Source: Larix kaempferi (taxonomy: Eukaryota > Streptophyta > Pinopsida > Pinales > Pinaceae). Taken from it: a stretch of DNA of 64,000 nucleotides. This document shows, in pieces, positions 1 through 12,841 of the stretch. Position 1 is the first letter of the stretch; every line of letters begins with the position of its first letter. Made by a program: the position numbers and the translations under genes. The stretch lies in assembly GCA_027924585.1 (NCBI GenBank), contig BSBM01000636.1, forward strand, positions 5,162,001-5,226,000, in the 5' to 3' direction. The notes below the pieces were generated by a model. The model was not told the origin of the DNA. It did no database searches and saw nothing but the letters and a program-made list of their open reading frames with translations.

Positions 1-100
1 TAGACATGATGCCTAAGTTGAATAAGCACTCTTTAAACAACTTACCCATCTGTGAGACACTGTCATCCCCCGTGTTACTGCTTGTTCAGCATATGCTAGA

Positions 101-1456
101 CAAAGTTTGAAAAATCGAAATCGGACTCAGAATCGGTCGAGGGACAACTCGGAATCGGAATCGGAATCAGTAATGAATCGGTCATAAATCGGCTGATTTG
201 AATTTAATGAATCGGTTTACTCAAAAATACATAAAATATTTAAATTTTAAAGAAAAACAACATTTTCAAGATTTTAGGACTGTTGTTATGACCTAGACCT
301 GTTGTTTGAAGACCAAAGAGCACCTTTACTTGTTGTTTAGGGCTGCTTTCATCCACAGTACTGGTCACAATTTATTTTTAGCCTTTAAGGTGATTTTCAT
401 GACTTTTTACTGCTGCAAAGGTCATAACAGGCACATGTTTGCTTCAAAAATTTTGTACGAGGGTTTGAACAGCTTCAACCTAAGTTGCATGAAACGGGGA
501 AACGAGGACGAAACGGAGAAACTTCGAAACAAGGGGAAACGTGACCCCCAAAATTGTGGAAATGAGGAAATGCAATATATATATATATATATATTAAATT
601 AATAAATTAGCAAAGACATTTACAAAAATGAATGTGAAATATAAATCATCAATCATATATGTCAACGAATCATTGCCTATATTGGGATCCTATTCATCAA
701 TAGCACCCTATGCGTCCCTCCTCTAGGGTCTATCCCTTGCCTCTAACTCGAATTTCAAAGTTGATCCTCCAAGGACATTAGTCAACGACTCAACACACTA
801 CAATTTTGATGAAACTTCCTAATCCAATCGCTAAAATAACGTAGAAAAAGCTTTCGATGCTTGATAAGTGATTTTGCATGAGTGAAGAGTACATTTTTAT
901 TAAGGTCATGACAGAGGAATTCAACAATCAACACCACCAACATCAAGGTACATATAGGGGTTGATGTGCTTGATTAAATGCCAATTCCATACCCTCATAC
1001 ATGATAGAATCTGGTGGAAACCTTGCAATCCTAAAATCCTGAAAACTATTAAGTCTGATGAATTTTGAATGGGATCTAAAAATCTACTTTTTGCATATGA
1101 AATCCGATGAAGTTGGAACCACTCTCAAACATCCTGAAACAATTAATGGTAATGTTAAATATTTTAGTAAAAGTTTTACTTTAAGAATTTAACATTACCA
1201 TTAGTATCACCAAGTACTACAGCACCATGGGGATATAGGTTAAAAATTCAAAAAAAACATTTTTTAATGGCCCACACCAAAAAATCGGCCGATTTTTGTC
1301 AAAAATTGGTGGACCAGACCGGTTCGGTACCGAATCGGCCGGTTCGGTACCCAACCAGTCCTCCGATCCGATTTGGAGACCGGTTTGAACCGGTCTTGCC
1401 TTAAATCGGTGAATCGGCCGATTCCGATTCCGATTTCATGGATTTTTAAAACACAG
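101..1456. mobile_element. Non-autonomous hAT-like DNA transposon, AATCGG subterminal repeats
   Basis: A 1.36-kb insertion splits the E1 LTR. Flanking direct repeats ATGCTAGA(C) lie at 93-101 and 1457-1465, so the TSD is 8 or 9 bp. With an 8-bp TSD the termini are CAAAGTTTGAAAAATC and the inverted CTGTGTTTTAAAAATC, matching at about 12 of 17 positions. Both ends carry many copies of AATCGG/CCGATT and AATCGGCCGATT (about 110-215 and 1280-1435). Such subterminal motifs are typical transposase-binding sites of hAT elements. A 9-bp TSD would instead suggest a Mutator-like element. No transposase is recognisable inside. An AAACG-rich patch lies at 490-545 and an AT dinucleotide run at 576-596. Confidence 0.7.
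1144..1203. repeat. 60-nt near-perfect hairpin
   Basis: A 17-bp perfect inverted repeat (1144-1160 with 1187-1203) encloses a second one (AGTAAAA 1166-1172 with TTTTACT 1174-1180). The result is a nearly continuous stem with a very small loop. It lies inside the hAT-like element at 101-1456. It could be a very small foldback element or a hairpin-forming transcript. Confidence 0.75.
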
Positions 1457-2771
1457 ATGCTAGACTGTGTATTCCCTTTCCATTTCCAAAGTGTCACAAT
1501 GTCAAGTTAGTAGTCATCCCTTAGCCTAGCCTTTTAATTTTTATCCCTCACCCTTCACTAGCAAATTGATCACAACTATGATGTGAGTATGGTCTTGAAA
1601 GTCTGGTCTGAGTCATAATAATAATTAAAAGCCTTATATATATTTGGTTGTAGATCGCCAGTAAATGATTACTTCTTGTTATAATTGTTACTTGAATGAA
1701 TTTTAGAGCATGTTTTAACCTTTGGCACTTGCAGCTTGATGATAACCTGAGTTATATTATTGGTCATGTTGACTTGGTCAAACCTAGTTTGATCAAAAGT
1801 CAACCACAGGACATGAGGTGGCAAACCTCAGATGATGTAGAGATATGATATATGGTTTGGTACAGGTCATCACCAAATGGTTCTATGCAGTGGTTTCAGG
1901 CTTATGATGATGATTTGTGCTTTTCAGCACTGTTACAGATTATTATTATTTGATATGTCGGGTATATTGGATATTTTATATGATCATGCAGAGATCCATA
2001 GGGTGTATGAGTACACACCTTAGATGGATTTGGGATCTCTGAGTCCAATGAGACAGTCTGTTTTCAGTTCCGGGAAGTTACAGTGATGATTGGCCTCAGT
2101 TGGCTATCCTAGTGCAATTTTGGCCTGTCAGAGCAGAGGTTGGATTTGATTGGTTTGCCTAGGGTGCTGTGCATGGAGGAGGTGGTCCAGCCACTTGTTA
2201 TTACCATATTACCCCCCCTCCCAGAGAGCCTGGTGGGATCACCTTGACAGCGCAAGCACTCCAGGAGGCAACTAGTTTGGACAGTTTCACACTTCCCAAG
2301 GCAGATTAAAAATGGTGAAAATGGCTACTGAAGGATTCGATTTGAGATACTGAGGCAAGGGAATGGCATGGGATGACTTTTGATGATGAGTGGGACATCT
2401 TCCACACCTTCTCCGACAATTTCAGCTTTCAGTGGGACCTACACTCATCTCTTTGGCATTTTTTATGGTTTTCTAGAGCTTCATAAGGCTCATGACTTTC
2501 CCAGAGAGGCACAATTTGGTGTCTAGATTGGTTATTTTATGTTATTGTGTCATGGGTACACACTAGGGAGGCAAGTCATGACCCCCTAGACCCACCATGA
2601 GCTATATCTTATGTTTTATCATTGACATTTGGTGGGACCCCCCTCTCCTAGGGAGATTTGGTCCATTGATGTATTATATTGTTATATTGATCCATGTACT
2701 TTATGTACTTTGATCTTTTAATCTTAGCCATCCATTCAAAAGCTGGTTAGGGTTTTGGTGTCTCTCCATCC

Positions 2772-2779
2772 TATTTAAA
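2772..2779 (+). promoter_or_regulatory. TATA-like box of E1 LTR
   Basis: TATTTAAA is followed by GGAGAGAGCTCCTCATTGTAA. The same block is present in both B LTRs at 30151 and 39036, so this is probably the LTR promoter core. Confidence 0.6.
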
Positions 2780-4079
2780 GGAGAGAGCTCCTCATTGTAA
2801 AGGGACTTTTGGCTTTGGATTATTGGAATAGGAAATTATTATTGCATCTACTTGTCTTGTGGTGGTGAATGATTTTGGAGTTCAACTGTTTGTTCTTCCT
2901 TTGCACTGGGTTATTGGAGATTATCTTGCTATCTATTTTGTTCCTTGTTTTCTCATCTACAGGTGAAGGCCGAATTGGTTCAAAGAGGACGCATTGGTAG
3001 GGGAGACTCACCCTGCCTCTTCTTTGGGGTCTCTTTGTCGGTAACAGAGAATATTACTATCTAAGTACCTTCTACTTCATGTTGCTATTGCTATTTGCTT
3101 GTATTTCCTCCATTCTTAATCTTACTGATTGAATCGATTTTCTTGGTTTGACAGGAAGAGGAGGGCGCACGTGTGGAGCTAGGGCATCTCATTATGGCAA
3201 GAAAAATCAAAGATCTCTCATTTGATCTCTGCGGGAACATTCCTCAACAACATGGAAACCTCTTCCATCACTCAGGTATGATCTCAAAGTAAGTTTCTCA
3301 TTCCATTAATTTATCCATCTGTCATTTAATTCAAAACCCTCATTTAAAATCAACTAAATTTTTTTGGAAAATTCCCATGATCAAACCCCTTGATCATTTG
3401 GCAAATCCTTTCTGGGTATTGTAGATCGGGCAAATCCCAAAGTGGGTTCTTGAAAACGTCTTGCTTGGGTGACTCCATTGGCCCAAACCCCAAGGCACTG
3501 ATCTCCTCCTACCCTCGCGACTTTCCTGGCTTGCCTTGTTTTTCTGTGGGTTGATCCTTGTTTGGTTGCTTGCACACTTTGACATTGTCATATCCCTTAA
3601 TCAAGCATAGCTAGAAAACCCTAGCTGTCAGATCTACGTTTTGGGACACTTTCCCTGTTTTAAGGGTCACGTTTCCCAAGGCAGTTGATTTTGACCTTTT
3701 GGAACTAGCTTTGAATCCTGGAATCATACCTAATCATAGAATCACTGTGTGTTATCTATCCCTATCATTTCACACCTTTCCTAAGCCTCCACAGTGGTCC
3801 TAAATCCTTAATTCTAGGGTTCCATACCTGTCACCCTACATACTTCATCTGATTGATTTGATCTGGTGATTGGTTTGATCTCTCCTATCGGGAGTAGATC
3901 TGGGTCTCCCCTTTGTTATCTTGGCTTTCATAGCTAAAGCGAAGAGAGCCTTGGTTGGCGTGACAACCATCCTTTTGGGAACTAAGGCTCTCTTGGTTCA
4001 CCACTTTAGTTGCTTGTCCCCTCTACCATCCACCTTGGATCCATCTATAGGGGCAACTACAAGATTGGTGATAACATTT

Positions 4080-4096
4080 TGGCACCGTTGTCGGGG
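4080..4096 (+). other. E1 primer-binding site (tRNA-Asp type, mutated)
   Basis: TGGCACCGTTGTCGGGG lies 3 nt after the LTR end. It differs at two positions from TGGCGCCGTTGCCGGGG, the complement of the 3' end of plant tRNA-Asp, which is intact in elements A and B. Confidence 0.85.
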
Positions 4097-4454
4097 AAGG
4101 TAGAGGCCTACCCTAGTTCGACATATATTTTTCAAGCCCTACTCCTGTTCTCTTTGCCAACATTTTGGCGCCATTGGCGGGGAGGTAGAGGCTTACCTTC
4201 GGTGTCTGCGAGTGTCCGTGTGTTAATCCATATCTTATCGCATCCGGTATTTTGCCTTGGTGATTGTATTTTGAATTCCATAATTATCCCAATCACCATT
4301 TTAATTTTCACTCATCTCACCTCTCCTACGACATATTTCATTTCGGTGAATTACCTGTGTGGTTCACCTGGCGACTCCACCCCGCGACTCTATTGAGGAT
4401 CGAACCCAACGTATAAATCCTAAGTTCTTAGAGCGTCTTAATCTTGAAGGAACC
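4097..4454 (+). pseudogene. E1 leader and start of gag frame, cut by H
   Basis: This leader is shared with element B. A second primer-site-like copy (AACATTTTGGCGCCATTGGCGGGGAGG, in two pieces of the same block) begins near 4161, about 80 bp after the first, so the leader contains an old tandem duplication. Further on is the motif TGGCGACTCCAC (4369-4380). From 4350 a frame is open without any ATG and reads ...VHLATPPRDS...NLEGT up to 4454. It aligns with the corresponding ATP.RDS...VEGT stretch of B in the same phase. Solo LTR H interrupts it, and the frame hits stops just after the right junction at 43125. Confidence 0.65.
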
Positions 4455-7017
4455 TGTTATCGCACCATATTAGCAGGGCTACTATTCTTGCTTAGCAAAT
4501 ATCTGCACTTTTCAGAGCTTGGCTATGATGAGTTTATATTTTGAGATCACTCATGATCGGAACAATGTATTTTATCAGACTTATGTTAGACCTTGTGCCA
4601 AGGCTGAGCCTTAGGAGCTCAGATTTGATGACCGATGTGACCCTTTATTCCATACAATTTCAGTTCAGTGCCCAGTGATGTTATTGTAGCAGTATTTTAG
4701 ATGATATTGATGACTATTGTTATGATGTGATATAGCCTATGGACTTCTGATTGTTGACTATGGATTATTATCTTGTTGCTTTAGTCATCTTCACAGCATT
4801 AGCTTGGTATATGATTCATGATGTGGCAAACTATTTGAAATGAAATGAACTATCTTAATGATGTCATAAATTGAAAAATGGACATATTACTTGCACACTT
4901 AGGTTTTCTGACAAAACTCACTGGTTGAGCATAGATATGGTCTTCCTTGACATTCTTGTCTGCTAGCCTAGGCACCACATTCATTTGACTCCATCCATCC
5001 ATGACCTTCCCGATTTGGCTTTCACCTTTGACTTGTCTTTCTTGACTCTTTGATACTGAGGACTTCCCTATTACTACCTCTGTGTTGGATCGCACCCATG
5101 TTTGTTTAGTGTCTCGGCTCTGAGTTGGTGACAGAACTTGCCTTTGGTGAGTTGGATTGTAGGCCTAAATCATTCCGGTCGGTTGTCCCGATGTTTGGCA
5201 CTGGTCGAAGTCCCCTTAGTCACTTGGGATGTTGTTGGCTAAAACTGAAAGCTCATGTACTACCTATTGGAAATCTTTATAAATTCGCCCATGGAAACTG
5301 TAAACTCTAGAATGTGTTTCTTAACACACGTGAGTAAAGGGCAAGAGCAATGAAATGCTAAAAATACTCCTCGAAGAGTATAAGAAAGGTCCAAAAAAGA
5401 AAAAGTTACTCAAAAGTTATATCTATTATTGCTGACCTTATATATTTATAAACATGCCCTGGATGCAAGCTGCAACTAGTTGTGCTTCTTAGCACATTTG
5501 AAATCCGAAGGGTTGTGTAGGCCAAAAAAGGCCATGAAATGAAATTGAATGATCCTAATGAACTTGGATCAACTTGATGTAGACACGATGCTTAAGTTGA
5601 ATAAGCACTCTCTAAACAACTTACCCATTTGTGAGGCACAGCCCTTCCCCGTGTTATTTGTCTAGCACAGACTGTAGCTCCCCCCTCTCCTAGTCCAAAT
5701 TGTCATCTAGTTGAGCTTAGGCAAGTCATCCCCTTTGCCCAGCCTTGATTCTTAGCCTTCATCCTAAGCTAGCAGTTAGACCATGTCCAATGGTGAGTTT
5801 GTCATTTAAGCTATTGTGCAAATAAATATAAATAATAATGGAATATGTAAACATGATAAATGCCACTGAATGATGTCTATGCTTTAAGTTAAGCTGTGAG
5901 TATGATTAGAGGAACATGTCTTAGTCTATTGATATGATTTGTCCTTGGTTGTATACTGACCTAGTCAAACCTAGTTTGACTATGGTCATTCTTGGGATCC
6001 GTGATTATGTGGGCCATGTATGCTTATTGATGATGATTTATGGTCCCACATACTCTTGTTATTGATACTATATGGTGGACATATGATTCAGATGGTGATT
6101 GATGCAGTTCAGCAGGTATTATTATTATTTCAGATCATTAGATTGTGCACTATCCATATATGGTGGACCCTAGAGTTGGCCCATCAAAGAAACCCATGGT
6201 GTATGAGTACACATTCTTAGTAGTTTTGGGTCTTCTGGATCCAATGAGACACTTTTCATTGAGTTTCGGGCACTTCTGACAGTGATAGATGCAGTTATCC
6301 ACTTGACTAGATTTGGGGTTGTTTTCCCAGCCTGTCCAGCAGGGGCCATGAGAGGCCAGTTCACCTAGAGCCCTGTATGAGGAGGGGGTGGTCCAACCAC
6401 TTGATTTTACCATTATCCCCCACTCTAGAAAGCCTGGTGGGCTCATTTTGACAGCGCAGGCAACCTAGGTGGCAATTTCAGCTGCTTCAAAGTTACCGAG
6501 GCAGATTAAAAATGGAATAAAAGGGTCACTGAGGAATTCGATTTGGGCAATTGAGGCAAGGTTTTGGCACTTGGTCTTCCAGGGTGAACCCCCCATCTTC
6601 CATCCAATTATATTCAGTCAGTGGGGTCCACAGAGGCCACAGGAGGCCTTTTATTACATGTCTCTCACAGATTTTGAGGACAGGATTTGATCATTTGTAT
6701 TATTTTGGACATATTATTTTATATTATTGTGCCATGAGGATGAGCTAGTAAGGATTGATGCCTCCTAGCCCCACCATGAGCTTTATGAGTCATTTCCATG
6801 TTATATGAGGTGGGCCTATGTGTTTTAGCCCCCTCTAGAGGATGACGTCACCCTCACTTAGTCACTTTTAGCTATGACGTCACCTCTATTTTGAGTGATC
6901 CATGTGATATTATATTATGGCTCATCTTAGCCATTGATTATGTTGTGAGATCTTTTAATCTCAACCACTCATTTCATAAAGTGGTTTCGAGATCTAGGGA
7001 TTTGGTCTTTATTATCC

Positions 7018-7025
7018 TATATAAG
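7018..7025 (+). promoter_or_regulatory. TATA box of H LTR
   Basis: TATATAAG is followed by GAGGAGACCCCCTCATTGTAAAAG. The same arrangement occurs inverted in S1 (21845) and S2 (25763). Confidence 0.65.
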
Positions 7026-8299
7026 GAGGAGACCCCCTCATTGTAAAAGTCATCTAGATATTTTTGGCTCTTGGCTATTGGAATAAAAATACTCTCTTGG
7101 GCACCTTGGATCTTGAAGTTGGAATGCTTGTGGTGATTGTAAATGCTTCTTCCTCTATACTGACAAATATTGGTGGCCATCTTGGATTTTTATCTTCAAC
7201 TGACATTTTTTGTAGGCAAAGAAGACGATTTTGAGGAGTGCGAATTGGTGGGGAGGCCTACCCTTCAAGTTTCAAGAGGACGTTTTGGGTGACAGGGAGT
7301 TGTTTTGTCTTTGTACCAACAAGTCATGTTATTCATCTCTTTGTTTGCATCTACTTCCATTCTTGTTTATTGATTGATCTTTGTGTCCTTGATTGACGGG
7401 AATAGGGAGGCCGATTTGGTTGAAGGAGGCAAAACGTTGGGAATAAGGGATTCATCAAGTTTGGCATTTGATCTTTGTGGGAAGTAATCCTCGTCACAAG
7501 TCTCTTCCATCTTCATCTTCCAGGAATGTTCCATGAGGTATGATATTCTTCTATCCTATCCATCTACTCTCTTAGATCTTAAAACCCTAATTGATTAAAA
7601 CCCTCATTTTTCTATTTTTCTAGATCTACTTGGATCTAGCTTGGCTTTGGGGAAAATATTGAAAACCCACCTCTATAGCATCCACAGCAATTCGGATCTA
7701 TAGTTTGGTGTGGATTGGATTCCATTTGACACACTTTCCAAGGCACAATTGCCTCCTTGAGGGAGGTCGCACTCCTTGAGGGAAGCTATTGGGGCTAGTT
7801 TCAAGACTTGGGTAGGTGAGATCCCACTTGATTTCCATAGATCTACCTTGATAATCTACCCCTCGTGCTTCACCTTGTTGATTTTCACCTTGTGGGCCCC
7901 ATTCCTCATTTTGAGGGATTGAGCCCCACTTGGGTCACTTGGTGATGCATTTTGAATCTTAGATCTACTGAGATCTAGCCATTGGATGCTCTTGATCTTC
8001 AAAACCCACCTTGCTTTGCACCTTAACTACCTCGATCTACATTTTGGTGGACATCCGACTCCATTTGGCCCTTGATCTAAGGCACTAGTCTCCCTTGGGG
8101 CAATTCGCACTTCTTGGGGTTAGTGGCTTTTGCTAAATCCCTCATTTGGGTGCTCTTAATTCTTGGTCAATCCATAGATCCATGCTATAGAGCCCCACTA
8201 TCTTTCATTAATTTTGACCAAGTGGACCCATCTTGTACCATTTTCCCTATTTTAAGGAAGTGGGCCCCACTTGTGTACTTTCATGGTGCTAGATCTATC

Positions 8300-11200
8300 T
8301 GTTATCACCTATTTTGTACAAATAGTTGAAACCTTATTGAGCCGCTAGTGTTGGAACACATCAGTGTTCAGTTCCAGAGTATCTGGGTTTCAGAATGCAG
8401 CAGTTAGCCAGTTTTGGCTAGCCAGTTTTATTTTTGAGTCGACATGACCATGGCCCCATGGGGTTTTTAATAAAGTGTGCTACTAGGATCTGAATGTCTC
8501 GGTTCCCCATGACTTGATTAAGCAACTAAGGCATTCTAGGGAGTTTTTTTCTTGTCAATTATACTTTGCTTATAGCCGAGCTATAATCGATGAGGTTTTC
8601 TCCCGCTCCTCCAAAGCTGGAATGCCCGATTTTGAAAATTTTAGCCATGGGGGGTTATTAGAGTCCAACTGATGTATATAACCCTACTAGACACTGTTAG
8701 AATAGGTGTCGGTCATGTCCTAGGTCCATAAAACCCTCAGAAAAAATTTTGAAAATTTTTTTTACCTAGTCCGTCGAATTTGGGTTTTTAATTATTTTTT
8801 AAATTTAATAAATTTCTCTATAGTTTAAATAGAGAAATAATAATTTGTAATATGTTAGTCGTCCGAGGTCTGAATTCAGTGATTGATGGCTCGTTTCATA
8901 AGACAAAAATCACACATGACCTATGGACCAGCTAAACCCAAGTTTCGGATGTCATTTAGGCCACGTAATTAATATTTTCTCTAAAAATCCATTTACAGAT
9001 AAATTATTAATTAAAATAATAAAAATGATTATTTTGGAGATAATCCAAATCTCTCCAAAATAATCCAAATGGAATAAAGTAAAAGGCTAAATGACATGGC
9101 ACTCAGCATCTATGAAGATTCCAATCATCTCAGTCAACATTCAATCAAGTATACAGTCAGCACAAGGAGATCTCTCCAAGCTAATTCGCCCTCCATGCAT
9201 GCAAAGTCGAGATTGATGATGTGGAGATCATATTTAATGGAAATTGGTTGGTGTGATTTGCATTTAATGAAGAGTGGGGGCACCTTGCCTAGGTGGAGGC
9301 CACCTCCCACTCTCAACCACCAAGATTGCAATCTAAAAGATGTCAAACTCCAAATACCTACCACCTCCAATCACGCCTTCTCCAAGCTAGCTCACGTCAA
9401 CCTCTTTTTGAGCTCGAGTTTCACACATGGCATTTGAATATTGGTTGGTGATTATTCCAAGAATGGGATGGGGGGTGCCTTGCCTAGGTGGAGGCCACCT
9501 CCCCATCCATGTAGACTTTGAACTCAAGTTCTAGATTGGAGTTAGCACTCCAAGTTTGATTGACATGTATTTCGATTGGTTGAGACTAGTTATTGATTGG
9601 AAATCGACTTTAGTTAGGTGACATTGGCTTCCATCATGCCAATTCGACTTAGGGTTTTAGTTGTTAGCCTTTGCTATATAATGAGGCTCTTTTTCCCTCA
9701 TTCTAGATGGATTTTTTAGGCAAAGAAACTCTGGAGAATTTGTAAGCATTTTTATTGTTAATAAAGTTGAGACTTTGGAGGTCAAAAACGTGGAGGATCT
9801 TGATGTTCATTGCTTCACTTGAGAATCAAGGTGATATTGTTTTGCATTTGTATTTGAGGCTTTTAAGTTGTAGATCATGTTCAAGATGGCTAACAATCTC
9901 GCACAAGCAAGCATGTATCTAGTTCTTTTCACTTACATATTCTTGTTTTATATATATTATCCCATGCTTAAGGTTCTTGCAGGTACATCTTCACTCCACA
10001 TAAGGCCAAAGGAGTTTCAAGCTTTATGGATTTGAGAAACAAGAGAATCTAGCTCTTCTCCATCAAATGCCCAAAAACTTTCTCGATTACTGGTTACTTG
10101 GATCTACCTTCATTCTTGTGAAAACCCTTTCCAGATCTTAATCCAAAATTGAAGTTGTTTTTGTTTTAAAGCCTTAGATTAGTTTGCCATAAGGTTGAAG
10201 TTCCTTCACCTTGGGGAATAACTTGGGATTTGTTCCCTTATGCTCTCTTCAACATTTGTCTTTGGCGTATCACCGGTTAACTGGAGGATTTCCATGGCAG
10301 TGTTTCAAGCCCTCAAGTGTTCCACTTGAGTCCCATTTCCATCCATTCGTTTTTCCTCTCCTTTCGCTCCATTTTACCCATCTTCCATCCACTCCAAGTT
10401 TTGCCTCTCTCTCCCATTCACTCCCCTTCCTTGTTGAGCCTCTTCCTTCTCCCATCCACCTTCGCAAAAGCCCAAAAAGACAAGTTAGACTTAGATTTGT
10501 TAAAGTTGGTAAATTTTTATTTTTGAAAAGAGTTAGTTGAAGCATATTAAAAGGTCATTTAGGGCTTGCATTTAGTCTTTTTTCTTAAGTTTTATAGTTT
10601 CATTTCAAAAGTAGAAAAGTTGGCATATAGGATAGTGTGAAATTTTGTGGTTGCATTCTCATTCCCACTATTTTTTGGAGCATTTTAGCTTGCTGGTCCG
10701 TTTTACCATCTTAGTAATTTCAAGTTAAAATCTCATGCTTTCTATGTTTTAGACCTTAGTTTTCATTTATAGACTTAGTTTCAAAGTTTATTTGATTTTT
10801 TCTAACACTAAAGGGTGCCTTGTTGAGTTGTTTCGAGCTTGTGTAGGTGATTTGAGAGGGAGATACTTGGTAGATCTTGAAGCAAAAGATCAAAGCAAAA
10901 GCAAATCAATGCCATAAGGAGTGATTGAACATACAAGATCTTATTATCCTTTGTAAAACTCTTCAAGAGTTCATTTCAAGTTTAAAGTCTTATCTCTCAA
11001 AAAGTCCTTCAAGGTTTTAAAACCCAAGGCACTTGTAAAAATTAATAAAATTTTCTAGTGGAGGAGTCCTCCACCTTTGGGTTTCTTCCCCATTTGGGGA
11101 AGAGTGTTGGGTTTGCTTAGCTTAGATCTTTTCAGTTCATGTTTTAAAGTAGTTTATTTTCATCTTGTCGCTTCTCTCTCAAGTTTTGACCAGAGTAAGC

Positions 11201-12607
11201 TAACTTTGGGATTGTATCCCAAAGGCCACATAGTTTTGTGGTAGCTTCTCGTTCCCCCATCAGCATCTTGTGGACATCCAGCTAGCTGGAAGGTTTCCAA
11301 GACTGACGGTTCTAGTGGTTGACCTTGTTCGGAGGTTGATCCCACCTTTAGAGTAGAATTGTTTGGTAGAACACTAGATCTTTCAGTTATTTCATTTTAT
11401 TTTGCAAGTAGCATGCTAGTAGTGTTTCACATCTATTTGAGCTATCACATGATTTAAAGGTTATAAAATTGCAATATCTTGTTATCACAACTGCTTCTTG
11501 CTTCTTAAAATGAACAAAGTCTCTTGAACTTGGCCAAATCCAAGTCAAGAGCACTTTCTGTCGGAGAGCATTGTTAGACTTGCATCTTCCCCTGTATTAG
11601 GCATTTTAAAGTAGGAAGTCTCTTGAACTGTGGTCTTAAGACTAAGTCAAGAGCGCTCTCTGTTGGAGAGTTTAACAAGTGCTCTTAATAATAAAACTTT
11701 TCAATCCACATTTCCTCCTTAATTAATTTATCTTGGTCGTTTATCCAACACCCGTATGCTCTGCCAACCGGAAACGATTGGACTAGTACTCAGAAAGGCG
11801 AAGGATTTGATAAGATCATAAGTGATAAATAATTAAAACTTTCACCCCCATAACCAACGAACCGGCGTTGTTCAAAAAGTATTTTAAGCAGTTCTCAGGG
11901 GAGGCGCCGGATTGCCCAATCTGCGACACAGTGGCTGGTTAGCATTGCGCGCCTCGCTGTGATTCCAGACAGGTTCGACATGTCTCTTAAAGGAGCTGCT
12001 TAGAATGTCTTTCCGGACACTCTTTTGATATCCTTGGTTTTAGCCATAATAATCAAGAACATCTAAAACACTTAAAATTTACCAAGAACAATTTCAAAAC
12101 GATCTCACAAACAGCTACTTTTGACTTACACTTTTCAGCATTGCAAGTATTTCATTTGACTCCATTTGGCACTGGTCTTTAAAAGTTCTTATATATCTTC
12201 TGAATCTGGACCATATGTCCTTGTCATTTGTTTGATCTTTATCTTGTGGATGTTTTGTTTTAATTCTAAGTCAAAGTATTTTGTCATCTTTTAAATTTGT
12301 ATCTTGTGGAATTTGCAACGTGGATTGCGTGTTTAATTGTGTTCTCATCATTATACAAACTCCTAAACAACACTCATTCGCATCACCCCATACAAGAAAC
12401 ATTTTAAAACACAAGAGCCTTAGTGAAACTCTTTTTTAGGGACTACCCCCCTTGGCTTCGTTAGGAGTTAGCCTAAACGGAGGAGCTGGGATTCAAGTGA
12501 CAGTACCTGGCTCATTGCTTGCCTCCAAGGCCACACCTCTCTCACATGTAGTGAAGAGACAGCTTTCGAAAGATTTCTGCTGCTGGTGTGCAGTTTGGCA
12601 GACAACA
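8300..12607 (+). repeat. Element A 5' LTR
   Basis: It starts TGTTATCACC and ends GCAGACAACA, 4 nt before the primer site. It carries a TATA box at 9675 and long pyrimidine-rich tracts near 10330-10460. The small frames inside recur in the 3' LTR only because the LTR is duplicated. Confidence 0.9.
9675..9681 (+). promoter_or_regulatory. TATA box in A 5' LTR
   Basis: TATATAA lies in the context TTTGCTATATAATGAGGCTC and is unchanged in the 3' LTR at 16815. It probably drives the element transcript. Confidence 0.6.
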
Positions 12608-12611
12608 TCTT

Positions 12612-12628
12612 TGGCGCCGTTGCCGGGG
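12612..12628 (+). other. Element A primer-binding site (tRNA-Asp)
   Basis: TGGCGCCGTTGCCGGGG is an exact complement of the plant tRNA-Asp 3' end including CCA. It begins 4 nt after the LTR end. Confidence 0.92.
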
Positions 12629-12705
12629 ACAAATCTTTTTGTTCCTGGACGGCCTTAGTTTTTTCTAGTTTGTTTTACCTTTTTTGACAGATTCTCAAAT
12701 CTGTC

Positions 12706-12796
12706 TGGCGACTCCACTCCCCTTTTTTCCTTTTTGGTAGATTTTAGTTTAATCACTCTCAAAAATTAGACTTGGATCCACCTGGCGACTCCACTG
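12706..12796 (+). repeat. Duplicated TGGCGACTCCACT motif in A leader
   Basis: TGGCGACTCCACT occurs at 12706-12718 and again at 12783-12796. It resembles the tRNA-Arg-type primer site used by Ogre/Tat-like plant Ty3 elements. Related copies sit in the leaders of E1 (4369), B (near 32294, first base changed) and G (56576, one mismatch). The second copy lies inside an open frame that runs into gag. Confidence 0.6.
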
Positions 12797-12841
12797 TCAG
12801 TTAACACCTCAAGGTATTCGACTAGTAGAAACTCTGAAGGC

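Larger units (their letters stand above)
1..4076 (+). mobile_element. Element E1, 5' LTR (left end outside window)
   Basis: This is a long Ty3-type LTR whose left end lies before the window. The right end reads GTGATAACA at 4068-4076 and is followed at once by a tRNA-Asp-type primer site. The body matches the LTRs of element B (27552-32100) in order. Shared landmarks are the 'gtgtatgagtacacac' block near 2005, a TATA-like box at 2772, and the run-up to GGGGCAACTACA just before the end. E1 is the oldest layer of the nested stack because H is inserted in its leader. A hAT-like element interrupts the LTR at 101-1456. No coding capacity is visible; the short open frames are chance frames. Confidence 0.85.

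Noticed and set aside
10330-10460. Pyrimidine-rich stretch with serine/proline-rich frames
   Set aside because: It is a low-complexity tract within the A LTR; no signal peptide or domain is convincing.
9096-10545. Several 70-115-codon frames on both strands, repeated at 16236-17685
   Set aside because: They lie inside the duplicated LTR of element A, overlap each other on both strands and resemble no protein; the repetition is explained by the LTR pair.
12612-12628. tRNA-like sequence TGGCGCCGTTGCCGGGG (also 4080 and 32104)
   Set aside because: It is the complement of only the 3' end of tRNA-Asp at LTR borders, a primer site; no tRNA gene body is present.
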